DNA of 64,000 nucleotides, taken from assembly GCA_964543475.1 (NCBI GenBank), contig CAZIYJ010000013.1, forward strand, positions 1-64,000, written 5' to 3'. Below, piece after piece: positions 35,160-43,894 of the stretch (positions within the stretch are counted from its first letter, which is position 1; every line of letters begins with the position of its first letter). Below the pieces are notes generated by a model that was not told the DNA's origin, ran no database searches, and was given only the letters and a program-made list of their open reading frames with translations. A program made the translations under genes and the position numbers. The stretch is from JAYSYM01 sp964543475. GTDB taxonomy: Bacteria > Bdellovibrionota > Bdellovibrionia > Bdellovibrionales > JAMPXM01.

Positions 35160-36470
35160 ATGACTCAAATTCCATCAGTTCGATCGGTTCCAGCGAAGCC
35201 GCCTTACAAAGCAGGCGATGTGCTTGTTGTTTTTGGAGAACTTTTCGCGCGAGGTTATGCAAACGGGATCGTTGATGAGGCTCAAGCAGCTGGCTTAAAA
35301 GTCATTTACTCAACGGTTGGTCGTCGAGATGAAAACAACCAACTTCGGCCTTTAACCAATGACGAACTGGCAAGCCAGCCGAAAGATTTTATCAATGTAC
35401 CGCTCGAAGCTGGCTTTGATATGGAAGTCGCAGCTTCTGGCAAATCTCCGGTCGATCAACTTCACGGCGTCAAGATGAGCGAATGGTCACAAGCAAAGCT
35501 AGATTGGAAGTCGATCGAAGAGTCTCGAAAAAAAGGCGTTGAGCGATTTCGAAAAAATACGGCCATGTACATGGAGAAATTGGCACCCATGATTCCAAAA
35601 GGTGCAAATGTTATATTTGCGCACATCATGGCAGGCGGAGTACCGCGCACAAAAGTGATCATGCCAACCATGAATAAGGTTTTTAAAGGCACCGGTGATC
35701 GTCACTTAAGTTCAGAACAGCTTTTTGCCTCTGACTTAGGAAAATTTAGTTTAATAAATTTCGAAGAAGTAACAGCGAACACTCTCACTCATCTCATCGA
35801 ACTATCGAGCGAAGTCCGAAACCAAATTGAAAAAGCCGGAGGCACGGCTCGATATATTGCTTACGGATATCACGGGACCGAAATTTTAAATCAAGGGCGC
35901 TACGAATGGCAGACCTACACTCCCTATTTCCAGGGCTGGGCAAAAATGAAACTCGAGCAAGTTGCTCGAGACGCTAAAGCAAATGGTATTGAAGCTTCAG
36001 TTTATAATTGCCCCGAGATTCTGACCAATTCCAGCAGCATCTTTCAGGGTGTTGAAGTTTCACTCTACCCGCTAATGGCAGCAATTAAAAAAGAAGCTCA
36101 GGCGTCAAAGTATGCTCAGTCGCTCCTTCAAAAATGCCAGTCCCTCTTGAAAGACGAATACACACTCGATGACGTACAAAAATTTATTGAAGGCTATCTA
36201 AGTAATCCTTTAATGAAACCGTTCAATTCTGATTTTGAACGCTGGCCCCGTCACAACACCAAAGAGCAAATGGAGTTGATGCTTCAAAGTTCCGACCACT
36301 TAATCGATATGCACAAGGACCCTAAGCAGCTCATCACATTTGTTCTCAGCGAAGAAGTTTTCAAAGCGACAGGTCTTGTTATGTATCGAGATAGTTTTAA
36401 GCCTCAGGCACCGGTGCTCTGGCTTAATCATGATGTGCTTGCACAAGTGATCGCTAACCATTTGCACTAG
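35160..36470 (+). CDS. Conserved protein of unknown function, possible Rossmann-type N-terminus
   Basis: A 436-residue cytoplasmic protein; no signal peptide or membrane segment. The N-terminus (AGDVLVVFGELFARGYANGI, LKVIYSTVGRRDE) looks like the start of a Rossmann-like alpha/beta domain. Later parts include NVIFAHIMAGGVPRTKVIMP, RYIAYGYHGTEIL and NCPEILTNSSSIFQGVEVSL. I cannot place it in a family with confidence. AAAGGA precedes the ATG by about 6 bases. The RNase Z-like gene starts 12 bases after its stop, so the two are probably an operon. Confidence 0.6.
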   Translation: MTQIPSVRSVPAKPPYKAGDVLVVFGELFARGYANGIVDEAQAAGLKVIYSTVGRRDENNQLRPLTNDELASQPKDFINVPLEAGFDMEVAASGKSPVDQLHGVKMSEWSQAKLDWKSIEESRKKGVERFRKNTAMYMEKLAPMIPKGANVIFAHIMAGGVPRTKVIMPTMNKVFKGTGDRHLSSEQLFASDLGKFSLINFEEVTANTLTHLIELSSEVRNQIEKAGGTARYIAYGYHGTEILNQGRYEWQTYTPYFQGWAKMKLEQVARDAKANGIEASVYNCPEILTNSSSIFQGVEVSLYPLMAAIKKEAQASKYAQSLLQKCQSLLKDEYTLDDVQKFIEGYLSNPLMKPFNSDFERWPRHNTKEQMELMLQSSDHLIDMHKDPKQLITFVLSEEVFKATGLVMYRDSFKPQAPVLWLNHDVLAQVIANHLH

Positions 36471-36482
36471 TCAGGCGGATCG

Positions 36483-37328
36483 ATGTCTCTTGCACAAGGC
36501 TATAGTTGGACACACGGAAGCATAAAGCTTATTGGGTACTCGATGGCCGGGATCTCAACAAGCATCGCGTTTCCCGACGCTGATGTTTGTTTTGACGTAG
36601 CACAAGGTCTGCCGTTTCAAATGCCGATCACCAATTTACTTATTACCCATGGGCATATGGATCATGCACACGGCCTTCCCTATGTCGTCGCACAAAAGTC
36701 GATGACGCGAATGCCGACTCCGCAAATCTACATGCCGGCATCGTTAGTTCAGCCGATGAAGAATATTTTGAAGGCCTGGGAAAAGATCGAAGAGCACACT
36801 TACCAATGCAATTTTATTCCGATCGAATTTGATAAAGAATATCCGCTGAAATGGCCGTACTTTTTTAAAGCGTTTCCGACCTATCATCGAATCGATTCGT
36901 GTGGCTACACTGTGTTTGAAAGAAAAAAGAAACTTCGAACTGACCTTGCCAATAAAACTCGAGACGAACTTCTTGCGATGAAAGCACAAGGGATTGACCT
37001 AGAAGAATCAACCGATACTCCTCTCGTGAGCTTCACCGGCGACACCAAAATTGAATTCTTAGATTCACGCCCCTGGATAAAACAAAGTAAGGTTCTGATT
37101 ACAGAGGCCACTTTTGTTGACGAGAAAAAGACGATTGCCAATGCTCGAGAGTGGGGACACCTTCACTTTGACGAACTCTTGCCAGTCCTAGAGTCGATTA
37201 AATCCGAAAAAATTCTGCTGATTCATATCTCAGCTCGATACACGACACATTACCTAAAGGAGCTATTTGATGCTCGCTTACCTGAGCACCTCAAAACCAA
37301 GGTAGTCATTTTCCCGCGTCCAATTTGA
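36483..37328 (+). CDS. RNase Z-like metallo-beta-lactamase hydrolase
   Basis: A 281-residue protein of the tRNase Z group of metallo-beta-lactamases. LLITHGHMDHAHGLPYVV holds the HxHxDH zinc site; VSFTGDTKIEFL the bridging Asp; LITEATF and WGHLHFDELL further family motifs; LLIHISARYT the last His. The GYSMAGISTSIAFPDADVCF N-terminus replaces the more typical GTG-x-P start of RNase Z. Its length is near that of short RNase Z (about 280-310). It may process tRNA 3' ends, or be one of the related hydrolases of unknown substrate. It follows the preceding gene by 12 bases. Confidence 0.82.
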   Translation: MSLAQGYSWTHGSIKLIGYSMAGISTSIAFPDADVCFDVAQGLPFQMPITNLLITHGHMDHAHGLPYVVAQKSMTRMPTPQIYMPASLVQPMKNILKAWEKIEEHTYQCNFIPIEFDKEYPLKWPYFFKAFPTYHRIDSCGYTVFERKKKLRTDLANKTRDELLAMKAQGIDLEESTDTPLVSFTGDTKIEFLDSRPWIKQSKVLITEATFVDEKKTIANAREWGHLHFDELLPVLESIKSEKILLIHISARYTTHYLKELFDARLPEHLKTKVVIFPRPI

Positions 37329-37372
37329 GACACATTTATTAGGCTAAAATTTAAAGCAGGCCCCAGATAGAG

Positions 37373-37390
37373 CCGATAATTTTATATCGG
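37373..37390 (+). promoter_or_regulatory. Hairpin overlapping the ribosome binding site of the FliG-like gene
   Basis: CCGATA (37373-37378) is complementary to TATCGG (37385-37390), with a 6-base AT loop. The right arm shares its last two bases with the GGAGGT Shine-Dalgarno sequence (37389-37394) of the FliG-C-like gene. Folding could reduce ribosome access; whether it does is unknown. Confidence 0.35.
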
Positions 37391-37403
37391 AGGTCACAAG
37401 GCT

Positions 37404-37868
37404 ATGTCGATGTTAGCTCGATACCGCAAGCAAGGTGGGTTTCAACAACTGCTGCTGCTCCTTGAGACTTGCACTGCGCCCAAGCGTGATCAGTTGATGA
37501 AGCTAATTCAAGCCGAAGACCCATCGTGGGCCAAGTTGATCAATACTAAAATGGTGACGATTGAGAAGGTCTACAGCTGGGATGCTATTCAAGTTGCAGA
37601 AGTAACTACGCAACTGGCTCCGCGAACACTTGCAATTCTACTACATGGCCTTCCAAAAGAGTTTTTTGATAAATCAATTGTCGCAATGACACCGCTCAAG
37701 CAGCGAGAGATTCAATCGCTTTTCGAAGAACAAACACCAACTCCGGGCGAAGTTGAAGCGGCGAGAATCAAGCTACTCACAAAAGTGCGGGAGCTAGAAG
37801 ATTCTGGACGCTTAAACTTGGCGCAGATTGACCCTTCTCTTAGCATTCGCGACGTAAAAGTAGCTTAA
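37404..37868 (+). CDS. Stand-alone FliG C-terminal-domain-like protein
   Basis: Encodes 154 residues. AEDPSWAKLINTKMVTIEKVYSW, then AEVTTQLAPRTLAILLHGLP, EFFDKSIVAMTPLKQREIQS and EVEAARIKLLTKVRELEDSG follow the pattern of the FliG C-terminal torque-generating domain, including the signature helices and the closing segment. The N-terminal and middle FliG domains are missing, and no other flagellar genes are nearby. It may be a paralogue with a different partner or a regulatory decoy. GGAGGT lies 9 bases before the ATG and sits in a small hairpin. Identification rests on by-eye alignment. Confidence 0.65.
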   Translation: MSMLARYRKQGGFQQLLLLLETCTAPKRDQLMKLIQAEDPSWAKLINTKMVTIEKVYSWDAIQVAEVTTQLAPRTLAILLHGLPKEFFDKSIVAMTPLKQREIQSLFEEQTPTPGEVEAARIKLLTKVRELEDSGRLNLAQIDPSLSIRDVKVA

Positions 37869-37932
37869 GCACTACCACAGCATTCTTGCCTGCGTGCCCT
37901 CTGTGATGCCATGATTGCATCGCGAGGTAAAA

Positions 37933-39159
37933 ATGCGATTAATTCTTTCAGCACTAGTTTCTGCACTACTTCTTGGTTGCACTCATCAAACCAACACCAG
38001 CGCTCCTCAAGCAGCTCCGGCGCCGTCGCAATCAACGTCTTGGCACTCGCGCATGCAGAGCCTCTCTAAAACACTTTCGCAACTCTGGCCGATTGTAGCG
38101 AACGAACAGAAATTTGCAGACCCAGCCAATTTGCCATTTATCGAAAAACGAACAGCCGAACTCCGCTCTCTTGCGCACGTACTTAACTCTAATACCCCCC
38201 GACCAAATAATGATCCGAGCATGGGCCTTGTCTCTGACCTCTTTGCGGATGATTTAGAGCGTGCACTGGTAAGTCTTCGAAGTGGGCGCGTGCAGTACGC
38301 TCGACGCGTTTTACTTGATTCAACTTCATATTGCATTCAGTGCCACACCCAAACAGATCGCGGAGCAAAATATCCAAGACTCGATATGACTGCTGACTTA
38401 AGTGGACTGACATCGATGGAGAAGGCAGAGTTTTTTGCAGCAACTCGACAATTTGAACCAGCAGTAAAAGAGTTTGAGGCACTGATCACAAATAAAGACT
38501 TTGCGAAAACCCAACCGTTTGAATGGCAGCGAGCCTCTCGCTCGGCTCTTGCAATTGCAGTGAAGGTTTACAAAGACCCTGCACGGACGATCGAACTCAT
38601 CCAAAAAATGCAGGCCAACCCTTCAACTCCTCTTTTTGTAAAAGATAATGTTCAGCCATGGTTGCGCTCAGCGACTGAGTGGAAAAGCGAACGTGCTCCA
38701 CTCATTCAATCTCCATATCAAGCCATCAACCGTGCAGAGAAAATGATTGAACGCGCTCAAAAAGCTCAGAAAGACCCATTAGATCAGTCGCAAGACATCG
38801 CTTACTTTAGGGCTTCGGCGCTTCTGCATCAAATTCTCGGAAGCCGAGGAGCAAAAGACCGCATTTCGACTCGCGCCCTCTACCTTGCGGGCATTGCAGC
38901 TGAAAACACTCGAGATTTAAACTTCTGGACGATGCATGAAACTTATTACGAAATGTGTGTTCGCAGAATGCCTCACACAGAACTGGCACGAAGCTGCTAT
39001 AAACGTCTTAACGATAGCATTATCCAAGGATACTCAGGAAGCGCAGGCACTCAAATTCCGGGCGATATCAAAGATCGATTAACTACTTTAAATGCGCTTG
39101 CCGAACCTGTTGCATCACTTTCGCCTACACCTGCTCCCTCAACAACACCGAATCCATGA
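37933..39159 (+). CDS. Lipoprotein with one CxxCH heme-binding motif
   Basis: A 408-residue predicted lipoprotein: MRLILSALVSALLLGC has a canonical lipobox (LLGC). Residues about 134-138 read CIQCH inside STSYCIQCHTQTDRGAKYP, the covalent heme c motif, so one heme may be attached in the periplasm. The rest is helical, with repeats of TPR-like appearance (EKAEFFAATRQFEPAVKEFE), ending in a Pro-rich tail. A single CxxCH without a typical cytochrome c fold suggests a heme-carrying lipoprotein of an unusual type. GAGGT lies 5 bases before the chosen ATG. The PLD-type gene starts 3 bases after its stop, so they may be co-transcribed. Confidence 0.72.
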   Translation: MRLILSALVSALLLGCTHQTNTSAPQAAPAPSQSTSWHSRMQSLSKTLSQLWPIVANEQKFADPANLPFIEKRTAELRSLAHVLNSNTPRPNNDPSMGLVSDLFADDLERALVSLRSGRVQYARRVLLDSTSYCIQCHTQTDRGAKYPRLDMTADLSGLTSMEKAEFFAATRQFEPAVKEFEALITNKDFAKTQPFEWQRASRSALAIAVKVYKDPARTIELIQKMQANPSTPLFVKDNVQPWLRSATEWKSERAPLIQSPYQAINRAEKMIERAQKAQKDPLDQSQDIAYFRASALLHQILGSRGAKDRISTRALYLAGIAAENTRDLNFWTMHETYYEMCVRRMPHTELARSCYKRLNDSIIQGYSGSAGTQIPGDIKDRLTTLNALAEPVASLSPTPAPSTTPNP

Positions 39160-39162
39160 TTT

Positions 39163-40278
39163 ATGGCGCAATGGGAACACGAGAAACTCTTTTTTAGCGG
39201 CGACGAATTTTTTCGAACGATTATCGAAAATATTCGCTCCGCTAAAATCTCGATCGATCTTGAAACTTACATCTTCGCTCTCGACACCTTTACCAAAACT
39301 ATTGAACTTGAACTTATAAATGCGGCAAAACGCGGAGTGAAAGTTCGAATACTGGTTGATGGCATTGGCTCTATGAGCTGGCTTGGGCGATGGAATGCTG
39401 AGCTTCTCACTAGCGGCTGTGAGGTTCGAGTGTTTCACCCCGTTCGATTTAGCTTGTTTGAAGCCAGTCGAGTTTTTTTACGAATCAATCAGCGAGATCA
39501 CCGCAAGGTTTGGCTGATTGACGGAGTCAAAGCTTGGGTTGGCAGCATGAATATTACGAGCGAACACCTTCGTGAATTTCGAGGCGATGCCGCATGGAGA
39601 GACACTTCAATAGAAGTGAGTGGCGAGTCACTTTGGATTTTGCGCGAAGCTTTTCAGGGGACCTGGAATAAATCTGAACCTTATCCTCGCAAAGCAAGTT
39701 GGCGCAGCATCTTCAAGCTTCGAAAGCCATTACCGAAAAATTCGATTGTGCGACTAAATGACAGCCGCCGGCTGCGTAAAGCTGGAACCTTAGATCTGCG
39801 TCGAAGAGTACGGAGCGCGGCTACCCGTGTTTGGATAACGAACCCCTACTTTGCTCCGAATCCATTTTTCCTTTCGGCACTTATCACAGCAAAGCATTAC
39901 GGATGCGATGTGAAACTTCTTGTCCCGACAGTCTCTGACGTCTTTTTTATGAAGTGGGTGGCGCAAAGTTATTACGGAGCACTCTTGAAGGTGGGAGTTG
40001 AGGTATTTGAATATCAACCGCGTTTCTTGCATGCAAAGTCAGTCATCATCGACAACTGGGCGACGGTCGGCACTTCCAATCTCAACACTCGCAGCTTTCG
40101 CCATGACCTAGAAGTTGATTTGGTAGTTACCATGCCAGCTACCTTAGAGACACTGGTCTCTCAGTTTCAAAATGACTTACGCGAGTCACGCCAAATTGGA
40201 CTGCAGGAGTGGCACCGCGAGCGCTGGCTCAACCGACTCGGCCGCGTGATCGCTTATCTTTTTGGAAAGTGGATTTGA
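39163..40278 (+). CDS. Phospholipase D-family cardiolipin synthase-like enzyme (ClsB-like)
   Basis: A 371-residue enzyme with two HKD motifs: DHRKVWLIDGVKAWVGSMN (His-x-Lys-x4-Asp) near 113 and LHAKSVIIDNWATVGTSN near 288, each followed by a conserved G(S/T)xN. The N-terminus (ISIDLETYIFALDTFTK, VKVRILVDGIGS) is typical of cardiolipin synthases. There is no N-terminal membrane helix pair, which resembles ClsB (YbhO) rather than ClsA. It likely transfers phosphatidyl groups to make cardiolipin or a related lipid. The next gene, an EEP-family protein, starts 4 bases after it, repeating the ybhO/ybhP pairing of E. coli. Confidence 0.88.
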   Translation: MAQWEHEKLFFSGDEFFRTIIENIRSAKISIDLETYIFALDTFTKTIELELINAAKRGVKVRILVDGIGSMSWLGRWNAELLTSGCEVRVFHPVRFSLFEASRVFLRINQRDHRKVWLIDGVKAWVGSMNITSEHLREFRGDAAWRDTSIEVSGESLWILREAFQGTWNKSEPYPRKASWRSIFKLRKPLPKNSIVRLNDSRRLRKAGTLDLRRRVRSAATRVWITNPYFAPNPFFLSALITAKHYGCDVKLLVPTVSDVFFMKWVAQSYYGALLKVGVEVFEYQPRFLHAKSVIIDNWATVGTSNLNTRSFRHDLEVDLVVTMPATLETLVSQFQNDLRESRQIGLQEWHRERWLNRLGRVIAYLFGKWI

Positions 40279-40282
40279 GAGC

Positions 40283-41044
40283 ATGAAACTTCGCATTCTC
40301 TCTTATAATATTCACAAAGGCTTTTCGATGAATCGCAAGTTCGTTCTCGAAAAGATTCGTGAAGCAATTAAATCGGTCAACGCAGACATCGTGTTTTTAC
40401 AAGAGGTTCAAGGCGAACACACAGGTCATCGAAAAAAATTTAAAGATCAATGGCCGGTCACAACCCAACTTGAATATTTAGCAGACACAATTTGGACCCA
40501 TTATGCCTACGGAAAAAATGCCGTCTACTCTGAGGGCCACCACGGAAACGCCATCTTAAGTCTGTTTCCATTTTCATTTTTTGAAAACATCGACATTTCA
40601 ACAAATCGATTTGAGCGTCGAGGGCTTTTACATGGAATACTCGATATTCCTGGCATTAAGCCAGCCGTACATTTGATTTGTATTCACTTAAATCTTTTTG
40701 AGAAGTCACGCATTCAGCAGATTGAGCAGCTGACCCGAAGAATCGAAGAAGTTGTGCCGCACAATAGCCCCCTAATTATCGCAGGCGATTTTAATGACTG
40801 GCGAGAGACTATCTCACCGATTCTCGAGCGCGAACTCGAGGTTTTCGAAGCCTTTAAGCAATTAAAAGGAGCTCATGCGAGGTCGTTTCCGAGCTGGCTG
40901 CCTATGCTTCCTCTCGACAGAATTTATATACGCGGTCTTCAAGTCGAAAGTGCGATTTGCCTTGAAGGAAATCCATGGCGCGAGCTTTCCGATCACAACG
41001 CGCTTTACTCTGAGCTGCAGATACTAGAATATTCGAAACGTTAA
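40283..41044 (+). CDS. Endonuclease/exonuclease/phosphatase family protein (YbhP-like)
   Basis: A 253-residue EEP-fold protein. LRILSYNIHKGFSMN, DIVFLQEVQGEH, LIIAGDFNDWRE and ELSDHNALYSEL carry the Asn, Glu, Asp-x-Asn and Asp-His metal and catalytic residues of the family. DRIYIRGL precedes the last. Substrates in this superfamily range from DNA to phospholipids. It sits directly after a ClsB-like PLD gene, as YbhP does beside ClsB in E. coli, so a membrane-lipid substrate is a reasonable inference. The chosen ATG gives the usual family N-terminus; the longer frame would overlap the PLD gene. Confidence 0.85.
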   Translation: MKLRILSYNIHKGFSMNRKFVLEKIREAIKSVNADIVFLQEVQGEHTGHRKKFKDQWPVTTQLEYLADTIWTHYAYGKNAVYSEGHHGNAILSLFPFSFFENIDISTNRFERRGLLHGILDIPGIKPAVHLICIHLNLFEKSRIQQIEQLTRRIEEVVPHNSPLIIAGDFNDWRETISPILERELEVFEAFKQLKGAHARSFPSWLPMLPLDRIYIRGLQVESAICLEGNPWRELSDHNALYSELQILEYSKR

Positions 41045-41062
41045 ACATTTCAGGAGATCGAA

Positions 41063-41680
41063 TTGAAGCTAGTTTTAACCGGCGGACCCTCAGGTGGAAA
41101 AACAACTCTCGCAATGGCGCTACAACGCGAGTTTGCTAATAAGCTAGTCGTCGTCCCTGAATCTGCGTCTATGCTCTACGCGGGCGGATTTCCGAGAAAG
41201 AATGAACAGAAAAGTATTCTCCATCGGCAGCGCGCGATTTATTTTTTGCAGCGTGAGCTAGAAGCCATGTTCACAGATGACTATCCTCATCACCTCTTAG
41301 TTTGCGATCGAGGCTCTCTCGACGCCCTTGCCTATTTACAAAGTAACCCTGATGAGTTCTTTTTGTCGGTCGGTTCGACTGCCGAACTCGAAGTAAATCG
41401 ATACGACTGGGTCCTTCACCTCGACACAGCTCCCGAGACTTATTACGACCTCTCTAACCCCCTTCGAGTTGAAAACTATGAAGAGGCTTCGCGGCTGAAT
41501 GACCGAACGAAGGCCGCCTGGGACAAACACCCTCAACGAATAATAATCTCAAGCGAGGGCCATTTTTTAGATAAGCTTCACCGCTCGCTATTTGTAATCG
41601 ACTGTATTTTAAATAAAGATTCGTACGCTGTGGTGATCGAGAAACTCAAAAAGTTTACTAGTGCGGGAACCGGCAAATAA
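41063..41680 (+). CDS. P-loop ATPase (AAA_28-like)
   Basis: A 205-residue protein beginning directly with LVLTGGPSGGKTTLAMAL (Walker A). VVVPESASMLYAGGFPR, HLLVCDRGSLDALAYL (Walker B-like Asp) and YDWVLHLDTAPETYYDL are typical of small AAA_28/NadR-kinase-like P-loop proteins, which may phosphorylate small molecules. The start is TTG with AGGAG 6 bases upstream. It follows the EEP gene by 18 bases and its 3' end overlaps that of the convergent phoR by 23 bases. Substrate unknown. Confidence 0.75.
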   Translation: MKLVLTGGPSGGKTTLAMALQREFANKLVVVPESASMLYAGGFPRKNEQKSILHRQRAIYFLQRELEAMFTDDYPHHLLVCDRGSLDALAYLQSNPDEFFLSVGSTAELEVNRYDWVLHLDTAPETYYDLSNPLRVENYEEASRLNDRTKAAWDKHPQRIIISSEGHFLDKLHRSLFVIDCILNKDSYAVVIEKLKKFTSAGTGK

Positions 41681-43121
41681 ACTCAGACCCTTCACCAGTC
41701 TCGCTCTTCAACTGAATACTTCCGCCATGCTTAAGCATAATATGCTTAATGATCGATAACCCAAGCCCTGTACCACCGGCCTCACGACTGCGCCCCGTAT
41801 CAACGCGGTAAAAACGCTCGAACAGTCTGGCATGATGCTCACGAGGGATTCCCGGGCCATTATCTAAAACTGATAAGAAAATATCGTTATTCGGAGCAAG
41901 CTTCCAGCTCACATGAATATGACTTTTTTCAGGTGTATACTTGATTGCGTTTTCAACTAAGTTGGTCAAAACCTGCTCGACCCGAACCGCATCTCCAATC
42001 ACACTTTCAACTTGAACGTCGGTGCTAATTTCAATGCTCTTTCTTTTGCGCTTTTCTTCTAGCGACCTAAGAACCGCATCAGTGATTTCGCGAGTACTCA
42101 CAACGACCTTTTTTAACTCAGCCCCCGATTCGATCGTCGAGAGATCGAGCAGATCGTTGGTCAAATGAATGAGTCGATCAACATTTCGAGAAATGATGTC
42201 TAAAAACTTTTCTGAAGTATCAAGGCGCTTAGCTTTCACATCTTCTTGAAGAGTTGCAAGGTAGCCCTTCACTGACGTCAATGGAGTGCGAAGCTCATGC
42301 GAAGCATTGGCAACGAATTCGATGCGAATCTGCTCTGCTTTATGTAGCTCTGTGACGTCGTGAAACACTCCGACAGCCCCATAAACAGTTTCTTCATCTT
42401 TCATTCTGAGTGGTGCTACAGAAACAGAGAAATGACGAACCATGTGCTCACTATGGGTGACCAATGTTGTCGTCAAAGTTTTCGCTAACCCTGTCTTTAA
42501 CACCGAAGTATAGGCCTCAAGAACTTCAGGCGATCGAAACATTTCATGCAGCCGCGAAACTTTTTTTGATTTAAATAAAAGCGCAAACTGCGAATTATAA
42601 AATAGAGCTTCGCCGTCTTTATCGACTGCTAAGATTGCATCAGAAACGGCACTTAACAGTGCCGACAATTCTTCATGCTCGCGAGCCAACGCGCCCGTCT
42701 GCTTTTTTAAGTCACCATGAATTCGATTAATGACTCGCTCAAGATCAGACCACTCACCTGGTTCATCTTCTTCGGCGTCGTCGTTTGCGTGACTGAGTTC
42801 AGCTGGCGTGAGTTCTCCTCGCGAGCGACGAAGCTCGCGTGCTCGTTGGATGAGTCGACCAAGAGGCCGATAATTAACTCGTGTGAGTGCCAGAAGATAA
42901 AGAGCCGATAGGCAAAGTATAACTACAAACCAGCTAGTCAAATAGCGATCGAAACGAGCCAAAGCTTGATTAACATCAGCGGTAGAAGAAAAAAGCTCGT
43001 AAGCCTCATAACGAATCGAAAAGCCAACAAAGATTGTAAAGCCAATAACGACCATGAGCTGTCGAAGAAAGAATTTTGTCCCGAGTTTCCAGGGAAAATA
43101 TCGACGTGGTCGAATGGTCAA
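41658..43121 (-). CDS. phoR: Phosphate regulon sensor histidine kinase PhoR
   Basis: A 487-residue membrane kinase with two helices near 18-35 and 52-71, a short HAMP-like stretch (RPLGRLIQRARELRRSRGEL), a PAS domain (about 134-245, AILAVDKDGEALFYNSQFA), HisKA with FVANASHELRTPLTSVKGYL, and an ATPase domain ([46 protein letters not shown]). This is the PhoR layout. It starts at TTG with an AAAGGGG site 7 bases upstream, 20 bases after phoB, as the last gene of the pst-pho operon. It should sense phosphate status through PstSCAB-PhoU and phosphorylate PhoB. The phoR 3' end overlaps the neighbouring P-loop gene. Confidence 0.9.
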   Translation of the reverse strand: MTIRPRRYFPWKLGTKFFLRQLMVVIGFTIFVGFSIRYEAYELFSSTADVNQALARFDRYLTSWFVVILCLSALYLLALTRVNYRPLGRLIQRARELRRSRGELTPAELSHANDDAEEDEPGEWSDLERVINRIHGDLKKQTGALAREHEELSALLSAVSDAILAVDKDGEALFYNSQFALLFKSKKVSRLHEMFRSPEVLEAYTSVLKTGLAKTLTTTLVTHSEHMVRHFSVSVAPLRMKDEETVYGAVGVFHDVTELHKAEQIRIEFVANASHELRTPLTSVKGYLATLQEDVKAKRLDTSEKFLDIISRNVDRLIHLTNDLLDLSTIESGAELKKVVVSTREITDAVLRSLEEKRKRKSIEISTDVQVESVIGDAVRVEQVLTNLVENAIKYTPEKSHIHVSWKLAPNNDIFLSVLDNGPGIPREHHARLFERFYRVDTGRSREAGGTGLGLSIIKHIMLKHGGSIQLKSETGEGSEFICRFPH

Positions 43122-43141
43122 GAAAAGGCCCCTTTAGCGTC

Positions 43142-43894
43142 TTAGTCGTCGGCCTTCACACGATAACCGATTCCACGCACGGTCTCAATAACGTCAGCGC
43201 ACGCCCCGAGCTTTTTTCTTAGCCCAAACACGTGAGTATCGACCGTTCGGCCGACGACCGACACGCCTTCGCCTTGAATTTGATCAATCAGGGAGTTTCT
43301 GGTCAGAACTCGCCCCTTGTTATGGGCTAAAGCTAGCAGAAGTTTGAACTCTGAAGGCGTCAGCGAAATTGGATCATCGCCACATTTCACGTCATAAGTC
43401 TCTGGGTTCATCGTTAGTCCCCCCAGCTTAACTTCAGCCTCTTTGATGATCGCTGCTGATGCTATTTCTGGCTTAACTTCACGCTTGGGATTGGAATGAT
43501 CGTTGCGGCTGTGCCGTCTCAGCAAAGCCTTTACTCGCGCAATCAGCACCGAAGGCTCAAAGGGCTTCGAAAGATAGTCGTCGGCTCCAGCTTCAAGTCC
43601 TGCGACGATGTCGTCAGGTGCAGCTTTCGCAGTGACCATGAGAATCGAAAGATCAATCGTATCAAGGTTATTTCGAAGGACTTTTGCGAACTGTGGACCA
43701 TGACGACCAGGAAGCATCCAATCCAGCACCACAACACCAAAAGAATGTTGTTTGAGAAGCGCTTCGGCTTCTTCGGCACTACCAGCGGCGTTGACTTCGA
43801 ATCCGGCTCGCTCCAGGTGAAGGACAATCAACTCACGAATTTCAGTTTCATCTTCGACAACTAAGATTCGCTCTGAGCTCATAGCGGATACCAT
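43142..43894 (-). CDS. phoB: Phosphate regulon response regulator PhoB
   Basis: A 250-residue OmpR/PhoB-family regulator. The receiver domain has ILVVEDETEI (acidic pocket), VVLDWMLPGRHG with the phosphorylated Asp, VTAK and YLSKPF. The DNA-binding winged helix (about 155-248) has SLTPSEFKLLLALAHNKGRVLTR and VVGRTVDTHVFGLRKKLG, ending RGIGYRVK. A linker of about 25 residues with PKREVKPE separates the domains and is longer than in E. coli PhoB. The ATG at 43894 overlaps the phoU stop (TGATG) with AAGGAG upstream, so it is translationally coupled. It should bind PHO boxes such as the one ahead of pstC. Confidence 0.92.
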   Translation of the reverse strand: MVSAMSSERILVVEDETEIRELIVLHLERAGFEVNAAGSAEEAEALLKQHSFGVVVLDWMLPGRHGPQFAKVLRNNLDTIDLSILMVTAKAAPDDIVAGLEAGADDYLSKPFEPSVLIARVKALLRRHSRNDHSNPKREVKPEIASAAIIKEAEVKLGGLTMNPETYDVKCGDDPISLTPSEFKLLLALAHNKGRVLTRNSLIDQIQGEGVSVVGRTVDTHVFGLRKKLGACADVIETVRGIGYRVKADD

